Shown: positions 18,064-27,057 of the stretch, in pieces | Layout of the letters: the number at the start of each line of letters is the position of its first letter | Numbering within the stretch: position 1 is the first letter of the stretch | Origin: Oscillospiraceae bacterium | GTDB taxonomy: Bacteria; Bacillota; Clostridia; Oscillospirales; UBA929 | Reading direction: 5' to 3' | NCBI GenBank assembly: GCA_009782215.1 | Contig: WRKO01000010.1 | Span: 1 to 64,000, forward strand | DNA: 64,000 nt | Notes under the pieces: generated by a model | The model's input: only the letters and a program-made list of their open reading frames with translations | The model's database searches: none | What the model was told of the DNA's origin: nothing | Position numbers and translations under genes: made by a program

Positions 18064-18765
18064 TTGGACGCAGTGGGCAATATCGCCGCCATGAAAGTGG
18101 CGGAGGCAATGCGCGGCGTACAGACCCGTTTTGCTGAGATTGAGAACCTCACAGGCATCACGTTCTCCGCCCATCTGGTGCGCGCGCAGCTCCACAGCGC
18201 CTCCGACGTCCCGTTTGCCGACCTCATTGAAAAACCCGGCGCAGACGACGCCGATACCGAGCTTCCAAGCGGCGCCTCCACCAGCACGGCTTCGCGGACG
18301 GGCGGCTTCTCCCGAATGGGGGAAAGCGCCTACGACCCTCTCTTCATCGACGCGGCGGAGCGTTACGGCCTCAACGCGGCGCTGATTAAGGCGGTGGCGT
18401 TCGCCGAATCCACCTTCCGCCCGAGCGCGGTGTCGCAGTCCGGCGCGATGGGCCTGATGCAGCTCATGCCCTTCACCGCCGAGGCGCTGGGCGTGGCGGA
18501 TCCCTTCGACCCCCAGCAAAGCGTGGACGGCGGCGCGCGGGTACTCTCCCAGCACCTGACCCGCTTCAACGGAGACGCCCTTCTGGCTCTCGCCGCGTAC
18601 AACGCCGGGGCGGCCGGCGTCACAAACCGGGGGATTACCGATCTGCGCGACGCGGATCAGCGTTCGCTGCTCCCCAGCGAAACCCGCGCCTATCTGTCCC
18701 GCATCGAGGCCTACCTTGACGCCGCTCAGGCGTCCTATGTGCTTGATAATCCGTATAACGGCTGA
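18064..18765 (+). CDS. Lytic transglycosylase (SLT domain), flagellum-associated
   Basis: A 233-aa protein with an N-terminal helical region, a Ser/Thr-rich linker (about 65-85), and a C-terminal SLT goose-lysozyme-type domain. The catalytic Glu is in FAESTFRPSAVS, followed by GAMGLMQLMP and LAAYNAGAAGV. It would cleave peptidoglycan to let the rod through, the role played by FlgJ's enzymatic domain elsewhere. No clear signal peptide is present, so it may be exported by the flagellar apparatus. The TTG start follows GAGGTGA. It is the first gene of the flagellar operon, 15 nt before flgB. Confidence 0.88.
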   Translation: MDAVGNIAAMKVAEAMRGVQTRFAEIENLTGITFSAHLVRAQLHSASDVPFADLIEKPGADDADTELPSGASTSTASRTGGFSRMGESAYDPLFIDAAERYGLNAALIKAVAFAESTFRPSAVSQSGAMGLMQLMPFTAEALGVADPFDPQQSVDGGARVLSQHLTRFNGDALLALAAYNAGAAGVTNRGITDLRDADQRSLLPSETRAYLSRIEAYLDAAQASYVLDNPYNG

Positions 18766-18780
18766 TAGAGGTGACGGTTC

Positions 18781-19191
18781 GTGTTCAACAAAATGTTCAG
18801 CAATATCGACCTTATGCACCGCGGGCTGGACGCCGCGTGGATGCGCCACAGCGTTATCTCGCATAATATTGCCAACGTGGATACGCCGGGATACAAGGCG
18901 CAGCACGTGGAGTTCGAGTCCGTGCTGAAGGCGGCGATGAGGGGCGATGGCGGGATTCAAATGACGGTAACCCACCCCGGGCACATCCAAATCCATCCGC
19001 CCAACCCCGCGCAGGCAAGGCCGGTCACCGTCACCGACAACCATTACACCATACGGATGGACGACAACAACGTGGATATCGACCACCAAATGGCGCAGAT
19101 GGTGCAGAACACCATCCAGTACAACGCCCTGTCAGACCGCGTCACCAGCAGCTTCAGCCGCCTGAAACTTGTGATTAGGGAGGGACGATAA
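18781..19191 (+). CDS. flgB: Flagellar basal-body proximal rod protein FlgB
   Basis: A 136-aa rod subunit. The N-terminal SHNIANVDTPGYKA is the rod/hook family signature, and the C-terminus (NTIQYNALSDRVTSSFSRLK) is the usual amphipathic helix. Start is GTG after AGAGGTGA. flgC follows with no gap. Confidence 0.95.
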   Translation: MFNKMFSNIDLMHRGLDAAWMRHSVISHNIANVDTPGYKAQHVEFESVLKAAMRGDGGIQMTVTHPGHIQIHPPNPAQARPVTVTDNHYTIRMDDNNVDIDHQMAQMVQNTIQYNALSDRVTSSFSRLKLVIREGR

Positions 19192-19635
19192 ATGAGCGTT
19201 TTCCGCAGCATGAGCATCAGCGCGTCGGGCATGAGCGCCCAGCGCTTCCGCATGGACGTCATCGCGCAGAACATCGCCAACCAAGACAACACCCGCACCG
19301 CCGACGGCTCGCCGTACCGGCGGAGGACGGTGGTCTTTCAGGAGCGGAACAGCCCTTATCTGTTCAGCAACTGGCTGCACGCCGTGGAGCAGCGCGCCGG
19401 CGGCACCGGCGTCCGCGCCACGCAAGTGGTGGAGGACATAAAAACCGACTTCAAAATGATTTACGACCCGTCCCACCCCGACGCGGACGCCGAGGGCTAT
19501 GTGGCCTACCCCAACGTAGACCGGGAGCAGGAGCTGGTGGATATGCTCTCCGCCCTGCGCTCCTACGAAGCCAACGTCACGGCGCTGAACAACTTTAAGA
19601 ATATGGCGATGAAAGCGCTTGAAATCGGGCGGTAG
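19192..19635 (+). CDS. flgC: Flagellar basal-body rod protein FlgC
   Basis: A 147-aa proximal rod subunit, starting FRSMSISASGMSAQRFRMD with the family motif QNIANQDNTRT, and ending with the conserved helix (VDMLSALRSYEANVTALNNF). Length is typical. A 58-nt gap separates it from fliE. Confidence 0.95.
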   Translation: MSVFRSMSISASGMSAQRFRMDVIAQNIANQDNTRTADGSPYRRRTVVFQERNSPYLFSNWLHAVEQRAGGTGVRATQVVEDIKTDFKMIYDPSHPDADAEGYVAYPNVDREQELVDMLSALRSYEANVTALNNFKNMAMKALEIGR

Positions 19636-19693
19636 CCGCAAGCCGCCTCCCGGCGCGCGTGAAGCGCGAGTATATATGAAAGGATGATGTCCT

Positions 19694-20029
19694 ATGCCCA
19701 TCGCGGGAATCAACTTCAACAACAACCACATGCTGCTGCCGCAGCTTATGACGGCCGGACGCGTGCAGGCCGCGCAGCCGGTGGTCACGGCGGGCGCGCC
19801 CCCCTCGCCCACCTTCTCCTCCTTCCTCACCGAGGCCATAGACCGCACCATAGCCTCCGACGCCGAGAGCAAGATGGCCAACGTAGACCTTCTGCTGGGA
19901 GAAGGCGACCAAGACCTCCACAGCGTCATCATCGCGGGGCAGAAAGCCGAGGTTCTGCTCAACCTCACCGTCCAAATCCGCAACAAAATGGTGGAATCTT
20001 ACCAAGAGATTATGCGTATGCAGATTTAG
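19694..20029 (+). CDS. fliE: Flagellar hook-basal body complex protein FliE
   Basis: A 111-aa junction protein between the MS ring and the rod. The conserved C-terminal half (SVIIAGQKAEVLLNLTVQIRNK) and the final YQEIMRMQI are diagnostic; the N-terminal 40 residues are variable and probably disordered. The start has AAAGGATGATG upstream. It is 8 nt before fliF. Confidence 0.95.
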   Translation: MPIAGINFNNNHMLLPQLMTAGRVQAAQPVVTAGAPPSPTFSSFLTEAIDRTIASDAESKMANVDLLLGEGDQDLHSVIIAGQKAEVLLNLTVQIRNKMVESYQEIMRMQI

Positions 20030-20037
20030 GGTGACAT

Positions 20038-21642
20038 ATGGATTTTCTGCAAGGAATTTTCAGCCGCGTCAAGAGCTGGTTCGCGGGGATATGGGAAAAA
20101 ACAGAAAAGCGTGACCGCACACGCTTTCTTGTCATATCCGCCGTTGCGCTGGTTCTGCTCATTTCAGCGGTCGTCGTCCTCAACAACAACCGCTATACCG
20201 TGCTTCTCAGCACCGACAACGCGGTGTCCATGCGCACCGCGACCGGAGCCTTGGACGACAGCGGCATCCCCTTCCGCGTCACCGGCAGCGCCCTTGAGGT
20301 CAACAAGCGCGACTATGCCGAAGCGCAGGCCGCCATGCTGATGCGCAGCGACGTGAACTTGGATATGGATCTCTCCATTTACGCGCTGGGAACCGGCCTG
20401 ACCTCCACCTCCGCCGACCGGGACCAATACACCCGATACCAGCTCGAAAGCGAGCTGAAAAGGACGTTTGAGGCCCTCCCGATGGTAGACCACGCCAGAG
20501 TGTTCATCAGCGTCCCCGAAACCGGCTTTCTCTTCACCGGCGAGGAAAAACCCGCCACCGCCTCCATCGCCCTCTGGCTCAACGCCGATATCGGGGAAGC
20601 TCAGGCCCGCAATTTCGTGGAATTTGTCGCCGGCGCGGCCAACGTGCTGCCGGAGAACATCACCATCACCGACCAATACATGCGCGACGTCAGCCCGCGG
20701 CCGGCGGACGGCTTTCCCTCCGCGCAGTACGCGTCCCACTACGAACACAGGCTGCGGGTGCAGAACGACATAAACCGCTCCGCCTCGCGTATGCTGAACC
20801 CGCTGTTCGGCCCCATGAACGTCGTCGTGGAGTCGGAGGTAAGGATGGATTTCGACGAGCGCACCGTTGAGGAGGTCATCTTCACCCCCGTCGTGGACGA
20901 CGAAGGCATCCCCCGTTCGATGGTAACAATCAGCGAGTTTGCCCAAGGCGCCAATCTGCCCGGAGGCTTCCCCGGCACCGACGAAAACGGCCTCGGCATG
21001 GACGCCGCGGAGTATGCCGAAATACTGGAGCCGTTCCAAAGCATATGGGAGCGGAACCAAACGACCGTCAACTACGAAATCAACCAGCGGAACGAGTATG
21101 TCCGCGAGTCGCAGGGAACGATTACCGGCGTAACGGTTTCGGTCACCGTCAACACCGACCCCGAGGACATTGAGGACACCGCCGCGAACACGGCCGCGGT
21201 GCAGGAGCTGGTGGGCGCGATTGTCGGCCTGACGTCGGGGCAGGACATCGCGCGGGTGGTTGTGCGGTATATGCCGTTCTTGGGCGTCCGGGAGCAGCAG
21301 AGACAGGAGCAGGAATGGCAGGAGCGTCAGGATCGCGAGGATTTATACGCCCTCATTCAAACCTTGGTCTTATACGGAATCATCGGCCTCTGCCTGATTC
21401 TTCTCATCTGGCGCACATTCGCCCTCTTAAAGCCCCAAGTGGTCGAGATTCCCTCGGAGGGTCTGGCGGGCGACGCGGACGAATACGCCGGACTGCTGGA
21501 GGCCGCCACGGCGACCACCGAGCTGGAGGTCATCAAAACGCCCTCGCGCGAGCGCATCGAGGAATTTGTGGACGCCAACCCCGAAGCCGTGGCGCATATG
21601 CTGCGCGCATGGCTCCAAGAGGAAGAGGATTTCAAATGGTAG
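20038..21642 (+). CDS. fliF: Flagellar MS-ring protein FliF
   Basis: A 534-aa ring protein. It has an N-terminal membrane helix (about 28-50), periplasmic ring-building motifs, a second membrane helix (LVLYGIIGLCLILLIW, about 440-460), and a C-terminal cytoplasmic FliG-binding tail ending REEEDFKW-like (LQEEEDFKW). VFISVPE and VEVRMDF-type segments match the family. Length is normal. Confidence 0.95.
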   Translation: MDFLQGIFSRVKSWFAGIWEKTEKRDRTRFLVISAVALVLLISAVVVLNNNRYTVLLSTDNAVSMRTATGALDDSGIPFRVTGSALEVNKRDYAEAQAAMLMRSDVNLDMDLSIYALGTGLTSTSADRDQYTRYQLESELKRTFEALPMVDHARVFISVPETGFLFTGEEKPATASIALWLNADIGEAQARNFVEFVAGAANVLPENITITDQYMRDVSPRPADGFPSAQYASHYEHRLRVQNDINRSASRMLNPLFGPMNVVVESEVRMDFDERTVEEVIFTPVVDDEGIPRSMVTISEFAQGANLPGGFPGTDENGLGMDAAEYAEILEPFQSIWERNQTTVNYEINQRNEYVRESQGTITGVTVSVTVNTDPEDIEDTAANTAAVQELVGAIVGLTSGQDIARVVVRYMPFLGVREQQRQEQEWQERQDREDLYALIQTLVLYGIIGLCLILLIWRTFALLKPQVVEIPSEGLAGDADEYAGLLEAATATTELEVIKTPSRERIEEFVDANPEAVAHMLRAWLQEEEDFKW

Positions 21643-21675
21643 GCGCGCGGAGCGGGCCATAAGGAGTGATTGACA

Positions 21676-22695
21676 ATGTCTGGGCAGCAAAAAACCGGAA
21701 AAATGACCGGGCGCGAAAAGGCGGCCATCCTTTTGATTGCGCTCGGAAAGGATTACTCCTCAAAAATCTTCCGCCATCTCAAGGACGAGGAGATTGAGCA
21801 GCTCACCCTTGACATCACCAACGTGCGCCGCGTGGACGCCGAAACAAAAGAGGAGATTATTCATGAGTTTTACGAGGAATGTCTGACGCAGAACTATATC
21901 TCCGAGGGCGGCATCGACTACGCCCGCGAGCTGCTGGAGCAGTCCATCGGCTCGGCGCGCGCCCTTGAGCTGATTTCCCGCCTGACCTCCTCGCTTCAGG
22001 TGCGCCCCTTCGACTTCGCGCGCAAAACCGACCCCAACCAAATCCTCAACTTCATCCAAAACGAGCATCCGCAGACCATTGCGCTGATACTGTCCTACCT
22101 CGACCCGGCAATGGCCGCGGCGATTTTGAGCAAGCTGCCCAGCGAAAAGCAGACGCAGGTTGTCGTGCGCGTCTCCACGATGGATCGCACCAGCCCCGAA
22201 TATGTGCGCGAGGTGGAGCGTATCCTAGACAGGAAGCTGAGCAGCATGGGGATGGACGACTTCACGATGGTGGGCGGCATCCAATCCATCGTAGACATCC
22301 TCAACGCCGCCGACCGCGGCACCGAGCGCCGCGTGCTGGAAGAGCTGGAAGTGGAAAACAGCGACCTTGTGGACGAAATCCGCCGCAAAATGTTCGTCTT
22401 CGAGGACATCATCCGCCTCGACAAGCGCGCCATCCAGCGCGTCCTCAAGGAAGTGGAAAACTCCGACCTCACCGTCGCGCTCAAGAACTCCACCGAGGAG
22501 CTTAAAAACCTCATCTTCGAGAACATGTCCAAGCGCCTGTCCGATATGATTCGGGAGGACATGGAGTATATGGGCCCGGTGCGCGTGCGCGACGTCGAAG
22601 ACGCACAGCAGAAAATCGTCAACGTCATCCGCAAGCTTCAGGATGCGGGCGAGATTGTCATCTCGCGCGGTTCGGAGGATGAGCTGATTGTCTGA
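21676..22695 (+). CDS. fliG: Flagellar motor switch protein FliG
   Basis: A 339-aa C-ring protein that transmits torque. It contains the FliG middle-domain EHPQTIA motif (NEHPQTIALILSYLD), LPSEKQ, and the charged torque helix (RAIQRVLKEVENSDLTVALK). The end RDVEDAQQKIVNVIRKL is also standard. ATG 21676, 9 nt after AAGGAG, is preferred to the in-frame TTG at 21670. The stop overlaps the fliH start by 8 nt. Confidence 0.95.
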   Translation: MSGQQKTGKMTGREKAAILLIALGKDYSSKIFRHLKDEEIEQLTLDITNVRRVDAETKEEIIHEFYEECLTQNYISEGGIDYARELLEQSIGSARALELISRLTSSLQVRPFDFARKTDPNQILNFIQNEHPQTIALILSYLDPAMAAAILSKLPSEKQTQVVVRVSTMDRTSPEYVREVERILDRKLSSMGMDDFTMVGGIQSIVDILNAADRGTERRVLEELEVENSDLVDEIRRKMFVFEDIIRLDKRAIQRVLKEVENSDLTVALKNSTEELKNLIFENMSKRLSDMIREDMEYMGPVRVRDVEDAQQKIVNVIRKLQDAGEIVISRGSEDELIV

Positions 22696-23464
22696 GAGGG
22701 TTATCAAGGCAGGCTCAACACGCCTGCTGCCGCCGGAAAAACGGCCGCGCTCCCTTCCCTCCGCCCAAGAGGCGGAGGGAACCGCCGAAGCCGCCCCGCC
22801 CGTCCAGCTCTCGGACGGCGACGCCTACAGCATGGCGTATGACGAGGTGCTGGAGGCGGCGCAGGAGGAGGTCACAAAGCTCTTAACAGACGCCCGCCGC
22901 CAAGCGCGGGAGGTGATGGAGCAAGCCGATTCCGAAGCCGAGAAGGCGCGCGAGGCCGCCTATGCCGAGGGCTTGGAAAGCGGCCGCGAGGACGGATACG
23001 CCGCCGCGCTTGACCAAACCGAGCAGGCGCTGCGCTCCTTCTTTGACGAAGGCCAGCGGGAGGTTGACAAGGTCGTGGCCGAAGCCTACGCCGAGCGCGA
23101 CAAGCTCCTCGCGGAGATGGAGCCGAAAATCCTCCGCCTGTCCTTAGACGTGGCGGAAAAGATTCTGGGATATGAGCTGGACGCGAACGATACGGCGTTC
23201 ATCTCGCTTGTCACAACGGCGCTGAACGTCATGCGGCAGGAGACGCGCGTAACGCTCCGCGTCAGCGGCGAGCGGCACACCGCCTCGTTCCGCTCCAAGG
23301 CGGAAGCCAAGCTCAAAACCGATATGGGCCATGTGGAGGCCGATATCATCACCGATTCGAGCGTCGGGCCGGACGGATGCCTGATCGAAACCGGCAGCGG
23401 CGCGGTGGACGCCTCGGTATCGTCACAGTTGGAGCAAATTTCCCGCAATTTGGGGCTGGAATGA
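22688..23464 (+). CDS. fliH: Flagellar export stator protein FliH
   Basis: A 258-aa regulator of the FliI ATPase. It has a variable N-terminus, a long Ala/Glu-rich coiled coil (about 50-140, with GLESGREDGYAAAL resembling the GxxxG run of FliH) and a C-terminal V-ATPase-E-like domain (KILRLSLDVAEKILGYEL). The start is TTG inside the end of fliG, and the stop overlaps fliI by ATGA. Confidence 0.9.
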   Translation: MSERVIKAGSTRLLPPEKRPRSLPSAQEAEGTAEAAPPVQLSDGDAYSMAYDEVLEAAQEEVTKLLTDARRQAREVMEQADSEAEKAREAAYAEGLESGREDGYAAALDQTEQALRSFFDEGQREVDKVVAEAYAERDKLLAEMEPKILRLSLDVAEKILGYELDANDTAFISLVTTALNVMRQETRVTLRVSGERHTASFRSKAEAKLKTDMGHVEADIITDSSVGPDGCLIETGSGAVDASVSSQLEQISRNLGLE

Positions 23465-24771
23465 AGATGAATATGAACTTTGAACGCGCCGCGGGCGCCG
23501 TTAAGCAGGGGAACCCCCTCAAATATTCGGGCCATGTGCAGGTCATCAGCGGCCTGACGGTGGAAGCCGACGGCCCGGCGGTGCAGATTGGCGAGATGTG
23601 CCGGATTTATACGCTCGCGGACGACCGCTTCATGCCGGCCGAGGTGGTCGGCTTTCGAGACGGGCGCGTCCTGCTGATGCCGTACGGCGACCTCAACGGC
23701 GTAGGCCCCGGCTCCCGCGTCGTCTCCACCAACCGCACCCTGACCGTGCCGGTGGGCGAGGCGCTGAAGGGGCGCGTGCTGGACGGTCTGGGCAATCCGC
23801 TGGACGACGGCCCCCCCATCGTCCCCGACACGCTCTACCCGGTGGAAAACTCGCCGCCAAACCCCCTGAGCCGCCCGATGATTACCGAAATCATGCCGCT
23901 GGGCGTCCGCGCCATCGACGGGCTTCTGACCTGCGGGCGGGGCCAGCGGATTGGCATTTTCGCCGGCTCCGGCGTGGGCAAAAGCACCCTTCTGGGCATG
24001 ATTGCCCGCAACGCCAAAAGCGACGTCAACGTCATCACGCTGATTGGCGAGCGCGGGCGCGAGGTCAACAGCTTTTTGAAAAACGACTTGGGTGAGGAAG
24101 GCCTGAAGCGCTCCGTCGTCGTTGTGGCGTCAAGCGACCGGCCCGCGTTGATTCGCGCCAAGAGCGCTATGGTGGGAACCAGCATTGCCGAGTATTTCCG
24201 GGACAAGGGCTTGAATGTGCTGCTGATGATGGACAGCCTGACGCGGTACGCTATGGCGCAGCGGGAGGTCGGAATGGCGGCGGGGGAGCCGCCCGTCTCC
24301 CGGGGCTACACGCCCTCGGTCTATACCGTCATGCCCCGTCTGCTGGAGCGGGCGGGCAACGCCCCCGCCGGCTCGATTACGGCGATGTACACCGTCTTGG
24401 TGGAGGGCGACGACCTCAACGAGCCGATTACCGACACCGCGCGCGGCATCCTCGACGGGCATATCGTCCTCTCCCGCCGCCTCGCCAACCGCAACCACTA
24501 CCCCTCCATCGACGTGCTGGCGTCCATCTCCCGTCTGATGCCGGAGGTTTCGGAGCGGGAGCACTACCGGCAGGCGGGGCGCATCAAGAGCATGATGGCG
24601 GTGTACGACGACGCCCAAGACCTCATCAACATCGGCGCGTACAAGGCGGGGAGCAACCCCGACATCGACGCGGCCATCAAGCACATCAAGCCCATCAACG
24701 AGTTTTTGCAGCAGGAAGTGAGCGACGGCAGCCCGTTTGAGCGGACGCTGGACAGCCTGATGAAGATATGA
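23461..24771 (+). CDS. fliI: Flagellar export ATPase FliI
   Basis: A 436-aa ATPase that powers or times flagellar type III export. It has Walker A GSGVGKST, GERGREV, Walker B LLMMDSLTRYA, and the export-ATPase signature PSVYTVMPRLLERAG. I place the start at ATG 23461, overlapping the fliH stop (ATGA); the frame extends upstream into fliH but without an RBS. Overlaps fliJ by ATGA. Confidence 0.95.
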   Translation: MKMNMNFERAAGAVKQGNPLKYSGHVQVISGLTVEADGPAVQIGEMCRIYTLADDRFMPAEVVGFRDGRVLLMPYGDLNGVGPGSRVVSTNRTLTVPVGEALKGRVLDGLGNPLDDGPPIVPDTLYPVENSPPNPLSRPMITEIMPLGVRAIDGLLTCGRGQRIGIFAGSGVGKSTLLGMIARNAKSDVNVITLIGERGREVNSFLKNDLGEEGLKRSVVVVASSDRPALIRAKSAMVGTSIAEYFRDKGLNVLLMMDSLTRYAMAQREVGMAAGEPPVSRGYTPSVYTVMPRLLERAGNAPAGSITAMYTVLVEGDDLNEPITDTARGILDGHIVLSRRLANRNHYPSIDVLASISRLMPEVSEREHYRQAGRIKSMMAVYDDAQDLINIGAYKAGSNPDIDAAIKHIKPINEFLQQEVSDGSPFERTLDSLMKI

Positions 24772-25220
24772 AACGGTTTCAGTTCAGCCTGCAATCCGTC
24801 CTCAAGGTCAAGAGGGCGCAAGAGAAGCAGCAAATCGCCGAGCTGACCGAGTGCAACGCCCGCATACGCGAGTTTGAACGGCTGCTTGAGGAGCTTTTTT
24901 CCGAGGAGAGAGCGCAGAACGAGCGGTATCGGCAGGAGCTGGAGGAGGGGATAACCCCCCTCTACATGATGTTCTGGCGATGGGCGCAAATGGCTGTGCG
25001 GGATAAAATCGAGTATCGGAAAAAGGTGCTGGAGGAGGCCGAGGGCGAGCGGCAGAGAATCGAAACGGCGCTGGTCGCGGTGATGCGGGAGCGCAAGGTT
25101 TTGGAACGGCTGCGGGAAAAGGAATGGGAGGAATACCGCGCCGAACAGCAGCGCGAATCGGCCGCGGAGCTTGCGGAATTCATGGGACACAGCGTATTCA
25201 CAACACACGAGGGGGTATAA
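24768..25220 (+). CDS. fliJ: Flagellar export protein FliJ
   Basis: A 150-aa, almost wholly coiled-coil protein beginning FQFSLQSVLKVKRAQE, the classical FliJ start. It is rich in Glu, Arg and Lys with no other domain. FliJ links the FliI hexamer to FlhA. Position after fliI and the 4-bp overlap settle the call. Confidence 0.92.
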   Translation: MKRFQFSLQSVLKVKRAQEKQQIAELTECNARIREFERLLEELFSEERAQNERYRQELEEGITPLYMMFWRWAQMAVRDKIEYRKKVLEEAEGERQRIETALVAVMRERKVLERLREKEWEEYRAEQQRESAAELAEFMGHSVFTTHEGV

Positions 25221-25223
25221 GCG

Positions 25224-25958
25224 ATGGCGCAGGGAATCAAAAAGAGACCCGCCAGAGACGAAGGCGCGGAGGATATTCAAAAGGCTCAGACGGTGGAGGA
25301 GCTTGAAAAGGAAATGCTGGGGCCGAAAGCCCCCAAAAGCCCCAAAGAGGAAAAGCAAAAGGAGCCAAAGGTGAAAAAACCGGCGGGGAAACTGCAAGTC
25401 GCCCTGCTGGTCAGCCTTCTCTGGCTGTCGCTTCTCGGCGTGTTCATTCTGTTCGCGATCTTTGACCCCACCCCGGATAAAATCATACGCGGCTCCGTCC
25501 TCCTCCTGCTCAACCCGGAGGAGGAAACGCGCGAGGAATATTTTCTGCCGGATATCCACGCCTTGCAGGACTGGGAGCGGGAGCTGACCGAGTTTGAGCA
25601 GGGGCTTATGCTTCGCGAGACCGAGCTGGATCATTGGGAGGAAGAGCTGGACGAATGGGAGAACGAGCTTATCGACGCGGAGATAGAGCAGGAGCTTCGC
25701 TGGGACGAAATTCGGGAGCGCGGCATCGAGGCGATTGTCCCCGACTTGGCCAACACCGCCAAAACCGTCGAGCGGATGCAGCCGCGCAACGCCGCGCGAT
25801 TGCTTCAGGACATGGACTTCGACGGCGCCCTGCTCATCGTCTCGCTCATTAGCGCCAAACGGCTCGCGCCCATTTACGATGTGATGGATCCCGACTTCGC
25901 GGTCGAGCTGGCCAACGCCGCCACCGAAATACAGGATCCCGAAGATTTTTTAGAATGA
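25224..25958 (+). CDS. YlxF/MotE-like membrane protein with MgtE-N-like domain
   Basis: A 244-aa protein. It has a Lys/Pro-rich cytoplasmic N-terminus (1-55), one membrane helix (LQVALLVSLLWLSLLGVFILF), a strongly charged coiled coil (about 105-160) and a C-terminal helical domain resembling the MgtE N-domain (ERMQPRNAARLLQDMD and DPDFAVELANAA). Proteins of this shape follow fliJ in Firmicutes flagellar operons (ylxF in Bacillus) and are related to MotE-type motor chaperones. The role is inferred from context; the sequence is too diverged for a firm name. Confidence 0.7.
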   Translation: MAQGIKKRPARDEGAEDIQKAQTVEELEKEMLGPKAPKSPKEEKQKEPKVKKPAGKLQVALLVSLLWLSLLGVFILFAIFDPTPDKIIRGSVLLLLNPEEETREEYFLPDIHALQDWERELTEFEQGLMLRETELDHWEEELDEWENELIDAEIEQELRWDEIRERGIEAIVPDLANTAKTVERMQPRNAARLLQDMDFDGALLIVSLISAKRLAPIYDVMDPDFAVELANAATEIQDPEDFLE

Positions 25959-25976
25959 CCACAGGAGGAAATGGAT

Positions 25977-26726
25977 ATGTTTGACGCGGCCAAGACCGCA
26001 CAGCGGATTGTGAAATGGATTGCGGCTTTTTTTGAGGAGACCGGCCCGCCCGGCACAAAAGCCATCGTGGGCGTCAGCGGCGGGAAGGACAGCTCCGTGA
26101 CCGCCGCGCTCTGCGCCGCCGCGCTGGGCAGGGAGCGGGTGCTGGGCGTCCTGATGCCGCAAGGGGAGCAGCATGACATCGACATGGCGTACGGCCTTTG
26201 CGGGACGCTGGATATCCCGCGCGTTGAGATTAACATCGGCGCCCCCGTTCAGGCGCTGTTCGGCGCGATTCAGGCAGCCGGCCTGACGCTCAATGACGCC
26301 GCCGTGTTCAACACCCCCGCGCGGACGCGCATGACGGTGCTGTACGCCGTCGCGGGCATTACCGGCGGCAGGGTCGCCAACACCTGCAACCTAAGCGAGG
26401 ACTGGGTCGGCTACGCCACCAAGTTCGGCGACGCGGCGGGCGATTTCAGCCCGCTCTCACGCTTGACCGCCACCGAGGTCAAGGCCATCGGGCGGGAGCT
26501 CGGCCTTCCGGCGCGGCTGGTTGACAAAACGCCGATTGACGGGCTCTGCGGCAAAACCGACGAGGAAAACCTAGGGTTTACCTATGACGTTCTGGACAGA
26601 TACATCCGCGAGGGCGTCTGTGAGGATCAAACGGTCAAGGACAGAATCGACCGTATGCACAGGCAGAATATGCACAAGCTGAACCCCATGCCGTCGTTCG
26701 ACTCGGGGCTTGCATACCGGCACTGA
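25977..26726 (+). CDS. nadE: NH3-dependent NAD+ synthetase
   Basis: A 249-aa enzyme amidating deamido-NAD with ammonia and ATP. The PP-loop SGGKDSS, the TCNLSEDWVGYATKFGD segment (usual TxNxxE...YxTxxGD) and the DGLCGKTDEENLGF tail are diagnostic. No glutaminase domain is present, so it is the ammonia-dependent form. ATG 25977 (8 nt after AGGAGG) fits better than ATG 25971. It closes the flagellar transcript where fliK, flgD and flgE would be expected. Confidence 0.95.
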   Translation: MFDAAKTAQRIVKWIAAFFEETGPPGTKAIVGVSGGKDSSVTAALCAAALGRERVLGVLMPQGEQHDIDMAYGLCGTLDIPRVEINIGAPVQALFGAIQAAGLTLNDAAVFNTPARTRMTVLYAVAGITGGRVANTCNLSEDWVGYATKFGDAAGDFSPLSRLTATEVKAIGRELGLPARLVDKTPIDGLCGKTDEENLGFTYDVLDRYIREGVCEDQTVKDRIDRMHRQNMHKLNPMPSFDSGLAYRH

Positions 26727-26749
26727 CGCCGCTCCGCTCGGCGCCCAAC

Positions 26750-26784
26750 AGCAAGAACCGCCTCCCCCCGAGGCGGTTCTTGCT
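26750..26784 (+). terminator. Rho-independent terminator after nadE
   Basis: Perfect 14-bp arms (26750-26763 and 26771-26784) around a 7-nt loop, followed by ATTTCT. It lies 23 nt after the nadE stop and marks the end of the flagellar operon. Confidence 0.85.
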
Positions 26785-26984
26785 ATTTCTCTATGCTACC
26801 ATTATAGCACATTTCAACTATAAAAAACTATACTCTTTTTTTCGCGATTTGACACCTGTTTCAACCAAACAAAACGCCTGTTCGTGCCGCGCCGCCCCGA
26901 ATCCCGAACAAAACGCCCAAAAACCGCGTTTTTTTGTTATGTTCGTATTTTCAATTTTGTGAAAACTGCACAAAACATCCCCCC

Positions 26985-27057
26985 GCCCCTAATTCCCCTC
27001 CTTGGAGGGGTGGCGCGCAGCGCCGGGGTGGTTGCGGGCGGTCGGGGGCGACCGCCC
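26985..27057. repeat. Composite palindromic (REP-like) intergenic sequence
   Basis: Three hairpins in a row: CCCCTCCTTGGAGGGG, GGCGCGCAGCGCC, and a 9-bp stem at 27036-27044/27049-27057 whose far arm abuts the stop of the minus-strand regulator. The style resembles dispersed palindromic elements of other bacteria; no second copy was noticed in this window. It may also act as terminator of the regulator gene. Bases 26785-26984 hold only AT-rich sequence with nothing recognisable. Confidence 0.5.
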
